From positions 868,001 through 932,000 of the forward strand of contig NZ_CP034072.1 of assembly GCF_003855255.1 (NCBI RefSeq): a DNA stretch of 64,000 nucleotides, given 5' to 3'. Under the pieces are notes generated by a model. That model made no database searches. It was given only the letters and a program-made list of their open reading frames with translations, and was not told where the DNA came from. Both the position numbers and the translations under genes were made by a program. Shown here one piece after another: positions 36,382-44,506 of this stretch (its first letter is position 1; every line of letters starts with the position of its first letter). Source of the DNA: Mycolicibacterium nivoides (GTDB lineage Bacteria > Actinomycetota > Actinomycetes > Mycobacteriales > Mycobacteriaceae).

Positions 36382-36408
36382 TTGAACAGATTAGCGAGAT
36401 CTGTTCAA
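36382..36408. promoter_or_regulatory. Perfect inverted repeat, probable TetR operator
   Basis: TTGAACAGAT and ATCTGTTCAA form perfect 10-base arms around a seven-base spacer, immediately upstream of the TetR start. The gap to the upstream SRPBCC gene is only 32 bases and the repeat fills most of it, so it is either the operator of the TetR operon or, less likely, a terminator of the upstream operon. Confidence 0.72.
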
Positions 36409-36413
36409 TGTGG

Positions 36414-36860
36414 TCAGTGTTTGGCCAGATCCGCCGCCGCCGCGTCCAACACGTCGTTGAAGACCCTGGTCAGCATCGGCCGACCCACCCAACGGGTCAG
36501 GGCTCCGCCGACGAGTGGGAACTTCACCCGGAACGTCGTGGTCCATGTGACGCGGGTGCCGCCATCCACCGCGGCGAAGCCGACTCGACCGTGTCGGTGT
36601 TCCGAGGGCGGGAAACTGCGTTCGACGGAGTAGTCGAAGGAATGCGGTGCGTCGTAGGCGGTGATGCGTTCCCGGAACCATCCGATGGTCCAGAGCAGGA
36701 TGCGCACCGCTCCCTGTCCGTAGGGCGCCTGCAGGCCGGGTTCGGCCAGCCGCTGCCGAACTACCAGCGGAGAGCGCGTGAAATTGGCCGCGTTGCTCAT
36801 GAAGTCGAACACCGCGTCCTGCGGTGCTGCGATGGTCCGTTCGACGGTGATGGTCTGCAT
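36414..36860 (-). CDS. SRPBCC-family (polyketide cyclase-like) protein
   Basis: A 148-residue START/SRPBCC-fold protein: VERTIAAPQDAVFDFMSNAANF at the N-terminus, alternating strands and a C-terminal helix (VGRPMLTRVFNDVLDAAAADL). Such proteins bind hydrophobic ligands; the ligand is unknown. Its ATG overlaps the stop of the ECF41-type sigma gene (TGATG), so it is probably part of that sigma factor's operon and may be an output gene. Confidence 0.85.
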   Translation of the reverse strand: MQTITVERTIAAPQDAVFDFMSNAANFTRSPLVVRQRLAEPGLQAPYGQGAVRILLWTIGWFRERITAYDAPHSFDYSVERSFPPSEHRHGRVGFAAVDGGTRVTWTTTFRVKFPLVGGALTRWVGRPMLTRVFNDVLDAAAADLAKH

Positions 36861-37741
36861 CAGTCCTCCTGCTGTGTGGTCAGGGTGCGGGTCGCGGCGG
36901 CGTCGCGCAGTTTGTCGGGGTTGCGGATCGCGTAGAGCGCGGTGATGAGTCCGTCGGTCACCTCGATGAGCAGGACCGAGTCCAGCGTTCCGTCCTGGCG
37001 GAACAAGACGGCCGGCATCGAGTTGTAGCTGCCGAACGAGATGTCGAATCCGGCCATGCCGCCCTGGGCGAGTCCTGCCATGAACTGCGCGACCCGTCGT
37101 GGTCCGACGACCGGGCGACGCGCAGCCGATACCTGCCCACCGCCGTCGGACAACGCCACGATCTCGGGCGCCATCACCGCGACGAGGCCGTCGATGTCCC
37201 CGGTACGCGCGGCCCGGAGGAACTTCGTGACGGCGGCGCGCGCCAGTTGCCTGTCCGGTGTGAAGCGGCGCCGTCGGGCTTGCACGTGTTCGCGTGCGCG
37301 ATGGGCGATTTGGCGCACCGCCGTATCGGACTTTCCCACCACGAGAGCTATCTCGGGATGGCTGTAACCGAACACCTCGTTGAGGACGAACACCACGCGT
37401 TCGTCAGGGCCGAGTGTCTCCAGGATCAGCAGCATCGCGATGGACACGGACTCGGCGAGGACGGCGTCCTCGCTCACGTCCGATGTGGTCTGGATCGGTT
37501 CGGGAAGCCAAGTGCCGACGTAGTCTTCGCGACGGCGCCGGCTCGTGCGTAGTGCGTTCAGAGCCTGCCGCGTGACGATCTGGACGAGATACGCGTGCGA
37601 ATGGGTGACCTCGCCCGCTGTGATCCAGCGCAGGTAGCTTTCCTGCACCACATCTTCGGCGTCGGCGGCGCTGCCCAGAATCTCGTATGCCAGCGTGAAG
37701 AGCAGCGGACGGTGCCCGGCGAATACCTCGGTCGCGTTCAG
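36860..37741 (-). CDS. ECF41-type (SigJ-like) sigma factor, apparent CTG start
   Basis: A 293-residue ECF sigma factor with a C-terminal SnoaL-like domain. Sigma region 2 spans about 5-80 (FAGHRPLLF, LGSAADAEDVVQESYLRW), sigma region 4 about 100-155 (LGPDERVVFVLNEVFGYSHPEIA) and the extension holds DGGGQV (199-204), matching the ECF41 DGGGKV signature. The frame is open from a TAG at 37750-37748 and its first plausible start is CTG 37741, with GGGGGA five bases upstream and the expected sequence NATEVFAGHRP following. The first GTG (37651) would delete half of region 2. An ECF41-like promoter lies upstream. Confidence 0.85.
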   Translation of the reverse strand: MNATEVFAGHRPLLFTLAYEILGSAADAEDVVQESYLRWITAGEVTHSHAYLVQIVTRQALNALRTSRRRREDYVGTWLPEPIQTTSDVSEDAVLAESVSIAMLLILETLGPDERVVFVLNEVFGYSHPEIALVVGKSDTAVRQIAHRAREHVQARRRRFTPDRQLARAAVTKFLRAARTGDIDGLVAVMAPEIVALSDGGGQVSAARRPVVGPRRVAQFMAGLAQGGMAGFDISFGSYNSMPAVLFRQDGTLDSVLLIEVTDGLITALYAIRNPDKLRDAAATRTLTTQQED

Positions 37742-37775
37742 ATGGTCCCCCTATGCCCGTGGTCGTCACACTCTC

Positions 37776-37804
37776 AGACACCGCTCGGCGGCCGAACCGT
37801 GACA
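37776..37804 (-). promoter_or_regulatory. ECF41-like promoter upstream of the sigma gene
   Basis: On the minus strand TGTCACG (37804-37798) is followed after 16 bases by GTGTCT (37781-37776). The published ECF41 promoter pattern is TGTCACA with a downstream CGTC, so this is a close but imperfect match. It lies about 35 bases before the CTG start, consistent with autoregulation. Confidence 0.5.
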
Positions 37805-37824
37805 GCCTTCGGCTGTGAACCGCG

Positions 37825-38352
37825 TCACATGGCGGAGACGTCGTGCGCGTGGTGGACGATGTCGTGCAGGTGGTAGATCGCGATCGTCGCGACGGTGAAC
37901 TCGCTGCCGTTGCTGCGCAGCCCGCGCCGCGACCAGGCGTCGGCCGGCACGTGGTCGTAGGTGTCGGCGATGACGTTCGCCGCCTCGAACAGTTCGGTGG
38001 CGACGGTGACCGGATCCTGCGATCCGTAGTCGTCGGCGATCGCGGTGGCATCCTGATCCCAGTTGGGGAACCGCGGATCGTCCTCGTTCAGCATCAACTG
38101 CACCCGGTGCTCGAAGATCCGGTGCACGTCACGGATATGGCAGCCGTATTCCAGGATCGACCAGCGATCCGCGCGGGTCCGGGCACCTACCCCGGGGCGG
38201 TGCAGACGGGGTACCCACAGTGCGGCATCGTCACGGATCAGGCCGGCCACCTCGCTCCGGTGCACCACCGTCGGGTCGAACCCGCACTCAGGGCAGGCGC
38301 GAGACAGTACCCAGGTCCAGTCCTTGTCGTCGGGCTCCAGTGCGCGGTCCAT
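37825..38352 (-). CDS. DinB-like four-helix protein
   Basis: A 175-residue protein from ATG 38352 (MDRALEPDDKDWTWVL); a GTG 18 bases upstream is an alternative start. CPECGFD near the start may bind metal, and helices with WSILEYGCHIRDVHRIF and HLHDIVHHAHDV supply the His residues expected of the DinB/YfiT metal-binding fold. Mycobacterial relatives are common but uncharacterised. It lies 21 bases after the DUF885 gene, with four bases to spare if the GTG is used. Confidence 0.78.
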   Translation of the reverse strand: MDRALEPDDKDWTWVLSRACPECGFDPTVVHRSEVAGLIRDDAALWVPRLHRPGVGARTRADRWSILEYGCHIRDVHRIFEHRVQLMLNEDDPRFPNWDQDATAIADDYGSQDPVTVATELFEAANVIADTYDHVPADAWSRRGLRSNGSEFTVATIAIYHLHDIVHHAHDVSAM

Positions 38353-38373
38353 GGCACCAGTGTGTGCCACCGG

Positions 38374-40008
38374 TCAGCCCGACGACAACGCCGATCTGAG
38401 CACATCCAGCGGCAGCCCACCCAGATCCAGTGCGCGGCTGTGGAATTCTCGCAACGACGATCCCCGGCGCAGGGTCTCGTCGCGCAGTTCGTGCCAGATC
38501 CGCTGACCGATGGCGTACGACGGTGCCTGCCCCGGCCAGCCCAGGTAGCGATCCAGCTCGAAACGCAGGTTCTCCTCGGCCATGGCCGAATGCGAGGTCA
38601 GGAAGTTCCATGCCCGCTCGGCATCCCACACCTCACCGTCGGGTGCGGTCAAGCCGCAGTGCACGCCGATGTCGATGACCACGCGGGCAGCGCGGAATCG
38701 TTGCGCGTCAAGCATTCCCATCCGGTCACCGGCATCGTCGAGCCAGCCCAGCTCAGCCATCAACCGCTCGGCGTACAGTGCCCAGCCCTCACCGTGGCCC
38801 GACACCCAGCAGCCCAGCCGCCGCCACCGGTTGAGCTGGTCGGCCAGGGCCACGGCGCGACCGATCTGCAGGTGGTGGCCGGGGACACCTTCGTGGAAGA
38901 CCGTGGTGGTTTCCTGCCAGGTGTGGAACTGCTCGACCCCGGGCGGCACCGACCACCACATGCGTCCGGGGCGCGACCAGTCCTCGGACGGCCCGGTGTA
39001 GTAGATGCCGCCCGTCTGGGTCGGTGCGATCCGGCATTCGAGGGTGCGAAGCGGCCCCTCGATGTCGAAGTGGGTGCCGGCCAGGGAGTCCACCGCGCGA
39101 TCGGAGAGCTGCTGCATCCATGCCTGCAGGGCGTCCGTGCCGCTGACGACGTATCGCGGCTCCTCGTCGAGCCGGCGCAGCGTCTCGGCGACCGTGGCGC
39201 CGGGATAGAGCTGCTGGGCGATCGATTCCTGCTCGGCCACAACGGCATCGAGCAGTCCCAGACCCCACTCGTAGGCCTCGTCGAGATCGACGGAGGTACC
39301 GAGGAACAGCCGTGACATGAGCCTGTAGGCGTCGCGCCCGCAGGCATCGGTTTGACGGGCACGCGGGGCGATCTCCTCACGCAGCACCTCGCCCAAGTGC
39401 CGGTAGGCGTCGGCCGCGGCCTCGCTGTGCTGCCGCAACTCCGCCTGAAGCCGCGGGTTCTCCGGCGCCGCGCCGGTGCACATCTCGGCGAACAACTCGG
39501 CGATCTGGCGGGACTGGGCGACCCCTCGGGTGACCTGGCGCAGGGCGGGGGCGTGGCCGGTGCCCGACGCTTCGCGCAACGCGTCCGCGTAACCGGCGGC
39601 CCGCTCGGGTACTTTCGCCAACCGCGCGGCGATCAGCGCCCAATCATCCTCGGTATCGGTGGGCATCAGGTCGAATACGTCACGCATGGTCTGCAGCGGC
39701 GACGCGATGACGTTGAGCTCGCCCAGGTCCAGCCCGGCATCATGCACGTCGACGATCGCGCCGAGGCGCTCCCGCAGTGCAGCCACCGTCACCACGTCGA
39801 TGTCATCGACGGGTTCGATCCCATCGATCTCGGCCAAGGTGGCACGGGCCGCTTCGGCGCGTGCGGTCACTCCCTGCGGGGAGTAGTCGGTGACGTCGTC
39901 GTCGTGACCGTTGATACCCAGTTCTGTTGCGGCACACGGGTCGAGGCGCGCATAGGTGTCCAGGTAGCGTTCGGCTACCGCGTCGACGGCGGTGGCGGCC
40001 CTAGCCAA
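38374..40008 (-). CDS. DUF885-family putative metallopeptidase
   Basis: A 544-residue soluble protein. The zinc-peptidase-like motif HEGVPGHH appears in the C-terminal half, followed by a helical domain (YAERLMAELGWLDDAGDRMGML) typical of DUF885. The TTG start at 40008 overlaps the upstream metallopeptidase stop by eight bases. No ribosome-binding site is evident and the next in-frame start candidates are far inside, so the start is tentative. The substrate is unknown. Confidence 0.85.
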   Translation of the reverse strand: MARAATAVDAVAERYLDTYARLDPCAATELGINGHDDDVTDYSPQGVTARAEAARATLAEIDGIEPVDDIDVVTVAALRERLGAIVDVHDAGLDLGELNVIASPLQTMRDVFDLMPTDTEDDWALIAARLAKVPERAAGYADALREASGTGHAPALRQVTRGVAQSRQIAELFAEMCTGAAPENPRLQAELRQHSEAAADAYRHLGEVLREEIAPRARQTDACGRDAYRLMSRLFLGTSVDLDEAYEWGLGLLDAVVAEQESIAQQLYPGATVAETLRRLDEEPRYVVSGTDALQAWMQQLSDRAVDSLAGTHFDIEGPLRTLECRIAPTQTGGIYYTGPSEDWSRPGRMWWSVPPGVEQFHTWQETTTVFHEGVPGHHLQIGRAVALADQLNRWRRLGCWVSGHGEGWALYAERLMAELGWLDDAGDRMGMLDAQRFRAARVVIDIGVHCGLTAPDGEVWDAERAWNFLTSHSAMAEENLRFELDRYLGWPGQAPSYAIGQRIWHELRDETLRRGSSLREFHSRALDLGGLPLDVLRSALSSG

Positions 40009-40891
40009 GGTTGTTCGCGGCGAAGGTGTCGCACTTGTTCGGATCACCGGTCTGGTAACCGATGGTGAACCACTTCTGGCGCTGTTCGGAGGAACCGTGG
40101 GTCCAGGCCTCGGGGTTGACCCGGCCGGTGGCCTGCTTCTGGATCCGGTCATCGCCCACGGAGGAGGCCGCCGACAGCGCGTCGGTGATGTCCTTGTCGC
40201 TCAACGGTTCCAGGAAGGGCACGTCGGTGCCCTCCTGCCGGGTGATCGACGCGTAATGCGCCCACACCCCGGCGTAGCAGTCGGCCTGCAGTTCGGTGCG
40301 CACGCCCGCGCCGGTGGCGCCCTCGGGGTCACGCTGGGCCCGGCCGAGAACGCCCAGCAGGTCCTGCACGTGGTGACCGAACTCGTGGGCCACCACGTAC
40401 TCCTGCGCGAGCGGGCCTCCGCTGGAACCGAACTGGTCGACGAGCACCTGGAAGAAGTCGGTGTCGAAGTAGGCCGTCTTGTCGACCGGGCAGTAGAACG
40501 GACCGACATCACTGGTCGCCGGACCGCAGCCGGTCTGAACCTGGCCCTTGAACAGTCGCACGTGCGGACGGGTGTAGCCCTTGAGCAGCTGCTGCCACAC
40601 ACCGTCCACGGAGTTTCCGGTGGCGACCACGCGGCATTCGACCTTCGAGTTGGCGTCGGCGCCGGTCTTGCACTGGCTCAGATCGAAACCTTCGGCCTCG
40701 ACACCGTTGGTGGAGATCTCCTGCTGCTGGGGGAGCACGGTGCCGGGGTCCACGCCGAGGAACAGCGCGAGCACCACGATCAACAGACCACCCATGCCTC
40801 CACCGATCGCGATGCCACGGCCGGGGCCACGGCCGCCACCGGAACTGGAAGTGGTGCTCGTGTCGATCTGCATACCCTCGTTGAAGGTCAT
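40001..40891 (-). CDS. Membrane-anchored neutral zinc metallopeptidase (Rv2575 type)
   Basis: A 296-residue YpfJ/KPN_02809-family protein. A Gly-rich cytoplasmic tail precedes one membrane helix at 31-47; the extracytoplasmic part holds the zinc motif HEFGHH (169-174) and TELQADCYAG, the third-ligand region of this family. ATG 40891 (MTFNEG) matches the M. tuberculosis homologue. The substrate is unknown. It overlaps the DUF885 gene, so two putative peptidases are co-transcribed. Confidence 0.9.
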   Translation of the reverse strand: MTFNEGMQIDTSTTSSSGGGRGPGRGIAIGGGMGGLLIVVLALFLGVDPGTVLPQQQEISTNGVEAEGFDLSQCKTGADANSKVECRVVATGNSVDGVWQQLLKGYTRPHVRLFKGQVQTGCGPATSDVGPFYCPVDKTAYFDTDFFQVLVDQFGSSGGPLAQEYVVAHEFGHHVQDLLGVLGRAQRDPEGATGAGVRTELQADCYAGVWAHYASITRQEGTDVPFLEPLSDKDITDALSAASSVGDDRIQKQATGRVNPEAWTHGSSEQRQKWFTIGYQTGDPNKCDTFAANNLG

Positions 40892-40943
40892 CGCGTCACT
40901 CCATCGCATTCGCCGGTAGGTGCGTGCTCAACAGCCCGTTCAG

Positions 40944-40962
40944 CGTACCTTTGCGAGGTACG
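40944..40962. repeat. Short hairpin in the gap before the IS remnant
   Basis: CGTACCT and AGGTACG form a perfect 7-base stem around TTGCG. It lies in the 253-base gap between the metallopeptidase and tnpB. It could belong to the left end of the IS200/IS605-type element, which uses subterminal hairpins, or to the metallopeptidase promoter region. No clear transposon end could be defined. Confidence 0.4.
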
Positions 40963-41100
40963 TCCTCCGTTGACCATTGATAGGAATTGCTTCCCGTTGT
41001 CGGTGCGTCGTCGTGAAGCCTCGGCGCGCTGGGCTGTGTAGGTCTGCGTGTATCGGGGTTTGGCAGCCACCACCATAGCGACGGAGGCCGGTGCCTGTGT

Positions 41101-41128
41101 CCGGGTGAGTGAGCGTTGTCGTACCCGG
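41101..41128. repeat. Inverted repeat just upstream of tnpB
   Basis: CCGGGT and ACCCGG arms separated by 16 bases, ending 16 bases before the tnpB ATG. It could be a left-end hairpin of the element. A TAGTGT -10-like hexamer follows at 41133-41138, placing the transcription start at the ATG itself. Confidence 0.4.
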
Positions 41129-41144
41129 GATCTAGTGTGCGGGC

Positions 41145-42405
41145 ATGAAGTTGGCCGTGCAGGTGCGGTTGGAGGCAGACGCCGCCCAACTTGATGTGCT
41201 CGCACGCACGCTGATCGCCTGTAACGAGACAGCGAACCATGTATCGACCATCGCCCACCGTCAGGCTGTGTTCAGGCGGCGAGACCTGCGTGCAATCACC
41301 TACGCCATGGCCCGCCAGCACGCTGGACTGCGGGGCGCAGGCGGCGCAGTTGTGCATCCGAAAAGTTGCGGATGCCTACACCACGCTGGCATCGAATCTG
41401 GGCAGCGGCCGCCACGGGGTGCCGGGCAGCACACGCCGACAGAAGGTTCAGGCCCACCCGATCCGGTTCCGGTCTCTTGGCGCCCAGCCGTTCGACGATC
41501 GTTGTTTGTCGTGGATCCATGACGCCGATACCGATACCGATACCGATACGGGTGGGTCGGTCTCTATCTGGACGGTTGACGGGCGATTGAAGAACCTCCG
41601 GTTCACCGGCAAACCCGACCAGATCGCGCTTTTGCGGACGTCCCGCAGAGGGGAAACCGACTTGGTGCTGCGCCGCTGCCGTGGCACGCTGACCGCGTTT
41701 TTGATCGCCAGTGTCGTGGTGCCCGAGCCCCTGGCCTCTACCGGGGCTCATCTGCATTCGAGCGACGGGTGGATCGGTGTGGATCTGGGTGTGGAGAACA
41801 TCGCGGTCACCAGTGATCGGCCGCTGGCCAGGGAGTTGTTGGCGACTGACGGCGCAGGCGCACCCGATGGGGCCGCGGGGCGAGGAAGTGTGAAGGACAG
41901 ACGTACCCGTAACCGGGAGGTGCGCCAGAAGCTCCAGAGGAAGAACACCAAGTCGGCGAAACGTCTGCTGCGGATACGTGCCCGCAAGGAAGCGCGCTTC
42001 GCGGCCGACGTCAACCACCAAATTTCGAAGAGGATAGTGGCCGAGGCTGAACGCACCGGACGCGGAATCGCAGTCGAAGACCTGACTGGGATCCGCGAAC
42101 GGGTACGGCTCCGCAAGCCCCAACGCGCCACCCACGCGAGTTGGACTTTCGCCCAGCTCGGGGTGTTCCTCACTTATAAAGCAGCCCGAGCTGGTGTGCC
42201 GATCGTCCGGGTGGACCCGGCATACACCAGCCAGCGATGTACCGCCTGCGGCCACATCGACAAACGCAACCGGACCAGCCAGGCCGAGTTCGTCTGTCGG
42301 GACTGCGGATTCACCGCAGAACACGCAGACATCCTCGGGGCCGATAACATCGCGCTCCGAGCCGCCGCCACCTGGGCCCAGTCAACGGCCCCCAGCGCGG
42401 CGTGA
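41145..42405 (+). pseudogene. tnpB: TnpB-type (IS200/IS605 family OrfB) protein, frameshifted
   Basis: RNA-guided nuclease-type transposon protein, about 420 residues if the frame is restored. The N-terminal part (MKLAVQVRLEADAAQLDVL...MARQHAGL) reads in one frame to about 41330; the rest (GAQAAQLC...) is in the next frame, consistent with one extra base in CGGGG at 41331-41335. The RuvC-like residues are intact (GVDLGVENIA, AVEDLTG, ADILGADNIA), as is the zinc ribbon CTACGH...CRDCG. Four CCGATA hexamers insert an Asp-Thr run. No tnpA is present. It is probably inactive unless the frameshift is bypassed. Confidence 0.85.
41525..41548. repeat. Hexanucleotide microsatellite (CCGATA)4 inside tnpB
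   Basis: Four perfect copies of CCGATA read as alternating Asp-Thr. A change in copy number keeps the frame, so this tract would vary protein length rather than cause the nearby frameshift. Confidence 0.85.
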
Positions 42406-42487
42406 CACCTGACACCCAGCCAGGGGCTACAGCTGCAAACCCGGTCCTTCGACCAGGTAGTTGGCCTTGCCACATTAGGATTCACAC
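42406..42487 (+). other. Right flank of tnpB: probable IS end and guide-RNA 3' region
   Basis: The 82 bases between the tnpB stop and the carboxylesterase start hold two small hairpins: AGCC-AGG-GGCT (about 42419-42429) and GGTC-CTTC-GACC (about 42444-42455). In related elements the omega (re)RNA ends at the transposon right end, just past tnpB, so it would cover this segment. The exact right end could not be fixed. Confidence 0.4.
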
Positions 42488-43963
42488 GTGTCCGTCGTTG
42501 CGGAACATACGACCATCGCCCACACCTCGCTTGGGCGGCTACGCGGCACCCGCGAAGGCGGGGTCAGCGTATGGCGGGGTGTCGAGTACGCCCAGCAGCC
42601 CATCGGCGCATTGCGTTTCCTCGCGCCGCGGCCCGTCGTGCCCTGGACCGGGGTGCGCGACGCCGTCGAGCACGGCCCTTTGCCGCCCCAAGGCCGTTCG
42701 TTCGTCGGGGGAGGCCGCGACGACCCCAAGGTCCGCGACGAGGCCTGCCTGACCGTCACGGTGTGGTCGCCCGACACGGGTGGATCGCTGCCGGTGATGG
42801 TGTGGATCCCCGGCGGGGCCTTCGTCTACGGCGCCGGCCAGCTGCAGCTGTACAACGGTTCGCGGCTGGCGGCCAACGGCAACGTGGTCGTCGTCAATGT
42901 CACGTACCGGCTCGGCGTGTTCGGTGGATTCGAACTTGGTGACCTGGGCGAGGGGTTCGACGACAACCTGTGCCTGCGCGACCAGATCGCCGCGCTGCAG
43001 TGGGTGCGCGACAACATCGCCGCATTCGGCGGCGATCCGGAACAGGTGACGGTGTTCGGTGAATCGGCCGGTGCCACATCGGTGTTGGCACTGTTGGCCA
43101 GCCCGGCGGCGGACGGTCTGTTCGCCAGGGCCATCGCCCAGAGCCCGGCGCTGCCGCTGATCGCCGATCGCGAAGACCGGGCCCGCCAGTCGCGGCGCTT
43201 CATGCAACTGCTCGGGGTCGGCGCCGAGCAGCTCAAGGTGCTGCCGCAGCGCCAGTTGCGCCGGGCCGCCGGTCAGCTACAGCTCGAGAGTGCGCAGCAG
43301 ACACCGAAGTTGGCCTACGGGCTGACCCACGGCGTCGACCTGCTGCCGCTGCACCCGACCGAAGCCGCACGCGCGGGTGCGGTGTCCGCGGTGCCGTTGA
43401 TCATCGGCACCAACAGTCACGAGGCGTCGATGTTCGCCTGGGGCAAGCCGCCGATGCTGCCGACCACGCAGGCCGGCGTCGAGGACTATCTGCGCCGTCG
43501 CGCTCCGCACGACCGCGATCGGGTGTTGAGCGCCTATCCCGATCTCCCGCGCCGCAGGGCGTTGATCGCTTTCGGGTCCGACGTCATGTTCGGGGCGCCG
43601 ACCTGGGCGTTCGCCGATGCCTACAGCGGGCACGCGCCGACTCACGTGTACCGGTTCGACCACACCACCTGGACGTTGAAGGTATTGGGCCTGGGCGCCA
43701 CCCATGGCAGCGAGATCGTGCACATCCAGCACAGCTACGGGTCGTATCTCGGGCGCAAGTTGCACCCGCTGGGCCGGCGGGTGCAGCCGTCGGTCGGCCG
43801 GCGGATGCAACGTACCTGGCTGGATTTCGCCCGCGCCGAGGTCGCCGACTGGCCTGAGTACGACGTCGAGCGGCGCCTGACCCGGGTGATCCGTTCCGCG
43901 CGCGACGAGACCGTCGCCGATCCGGACGCGGTGCGGCGCGTGGCGTGGGAAGGGCTGGGCTGA
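42488..43963 (+). CDS. Type B carboxylesterase
   Basis: A 491-residue carboxylesterase/lipase of the alpha/beta-hydrolase superfamily. The nucleophile is Ser193 in FGESAGA, the oxyanion region is WIPGGAFVYG and the catalytic His probably lies in LGATHGSEI. No signal peptide is present. The GTG start is preceded by AGGA about eight bases upstream. It hydrolyses carboxylic esters of unknown origin. It lies directly after the IS remnant and converges with the frameshifted SRPBCC gene. Confidence 0.92.
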   Translation: MSVVAEHTTIAHTSLGRLRGTREGGVSVWRGVEYAQQPIGALRFLAPRPVVPWTGVRDAVEHGPLPPQGRSFVGGGRDDPKVRDEACLTVTVWSPDTGGSLPVMVWIPGGAFVYGAGQLQLYNGSRLAANGNVVVVNVTYRLGVFGGFELGDLGEGFDDNLCLRDQIAALQWVRDNIAAFGGDPEQVTVFGESAGATSVLALLASPAADGLFARAIAQSPALPLIADREDRARQSRRFMQLLGVGAEQLKVLPQRQLRRAAGQLQLESAQQTPKLAYGLTHGVDLLPLHPTEAARAGAVSAVPLIIGTNSHEASMFAWGKPPMLPTTQAGVEDYLRRRAPHDRDRVLSAYPDLPRRRALIAFGSDVMFGAPTWAFADAYSGHAPTHVYRFDHTTWTLKVLGLGATHGSEIVHIQHSYGSYLGRKLHPLGRRVQPSVGRRMQRTWLDFARAEVADWPEYDVERRLTRVIRSARDETVADPDAVRRVAWEGLG

Positions 43964-43967
43964 CGCC

Positions 43968-44470
43968 CTACTTGCCGTAGCGCTCGTCGCTATACCGGCG
44001 GAGGTTGTGCAGGAACCGCTGGAACAGCCACGCCATCACGGGCCGGCCCATGGTCATCCCGAGGCGCCCGGCCAGCCCGCTGGGCTTCATCGCCATCACC
44101 CAGGTCAGGCGGCAGCCGTCGGCCGTCTCCACCACGCGGTAGTCCTCGGCGAAGGCCGAGATCGCGTTCGAGGTGCTGGTGTTGAAACGGAAAGCCATGT
44201 GAGAGAAAGGTTCCCACGCCAGGAATCCTCATCGCCGACGATGTGCCCGCGCATCGTGACCGTACGGGTGGTGCCGACGCCGCGGGGTTCGGGGCTGGTC
44301 CACTCGACATTGGTGATGACGGTGGCCCAGTGTGGCCAGGAGGTCTCGTCGGACAGCACCTCGAACAGCTGCTCTCCGGTGATGGCGAGGTCGACGGTGC
44401 TGACGAAGCGGAACGGCGCACGGTCGATGAAATCCAACTCGACGCGTTCGCACTGGTAGGTCCGGGCCAT
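43968..44470 (-). pseudogene. SRPBCC-family protein (Rv2574 type) interrupted by a frameshift
   Basis: The first part (MARTYQCERVELDFIDRAPFRF...GHIVGDED) and the last part (LAWEPFSHMAFRFN...RRYSDERYGK) match one SRPBCC protein but are in different frames. The break is near 44225, where GATTCC should read as GA-N-TTC, meaning one base has been lost. The total of 503 bases is one short of 168 codons. The homologue sits at the same place in M. tuberculosis next to the Rv2573-type gene. It may be a true pseudogene or a sequencing error. Confidence 0.8.
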
Positions 44471-44473
44471 GGG

Positions 44474-44498
44474 TAGACACCCTAGGGGAAAGTGTCTA
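44474..44498. repeat. Inverted repeat between the reductase and SRPBCC genes
   Basis: TAGACAC and GTGTCTA, perfect 7-base arms around an 11-base spacer, directly before the SRPBCC start on the minus strand. It could be an operator or a weak terminator of the upstream ketopantoate-reductase-like gene. Confidence 0.4.
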
Positions 44499-44506
44499 GT
44501 GCCGGG

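Noticed and set aside
36382..36408. Inverted repeat as a terminator of the sigma-SRPBCC operon
   Set aside because: It abuts a TetR start codon, has a seven-base AT-containing spacer and lacks a GC-rich stem, so an operator is more likely.
44474..44498. TAGACAC repeat as a phage attachment site
   Set aside because: No integrase, tRNA or phage gene is near and arms are only seven bases.
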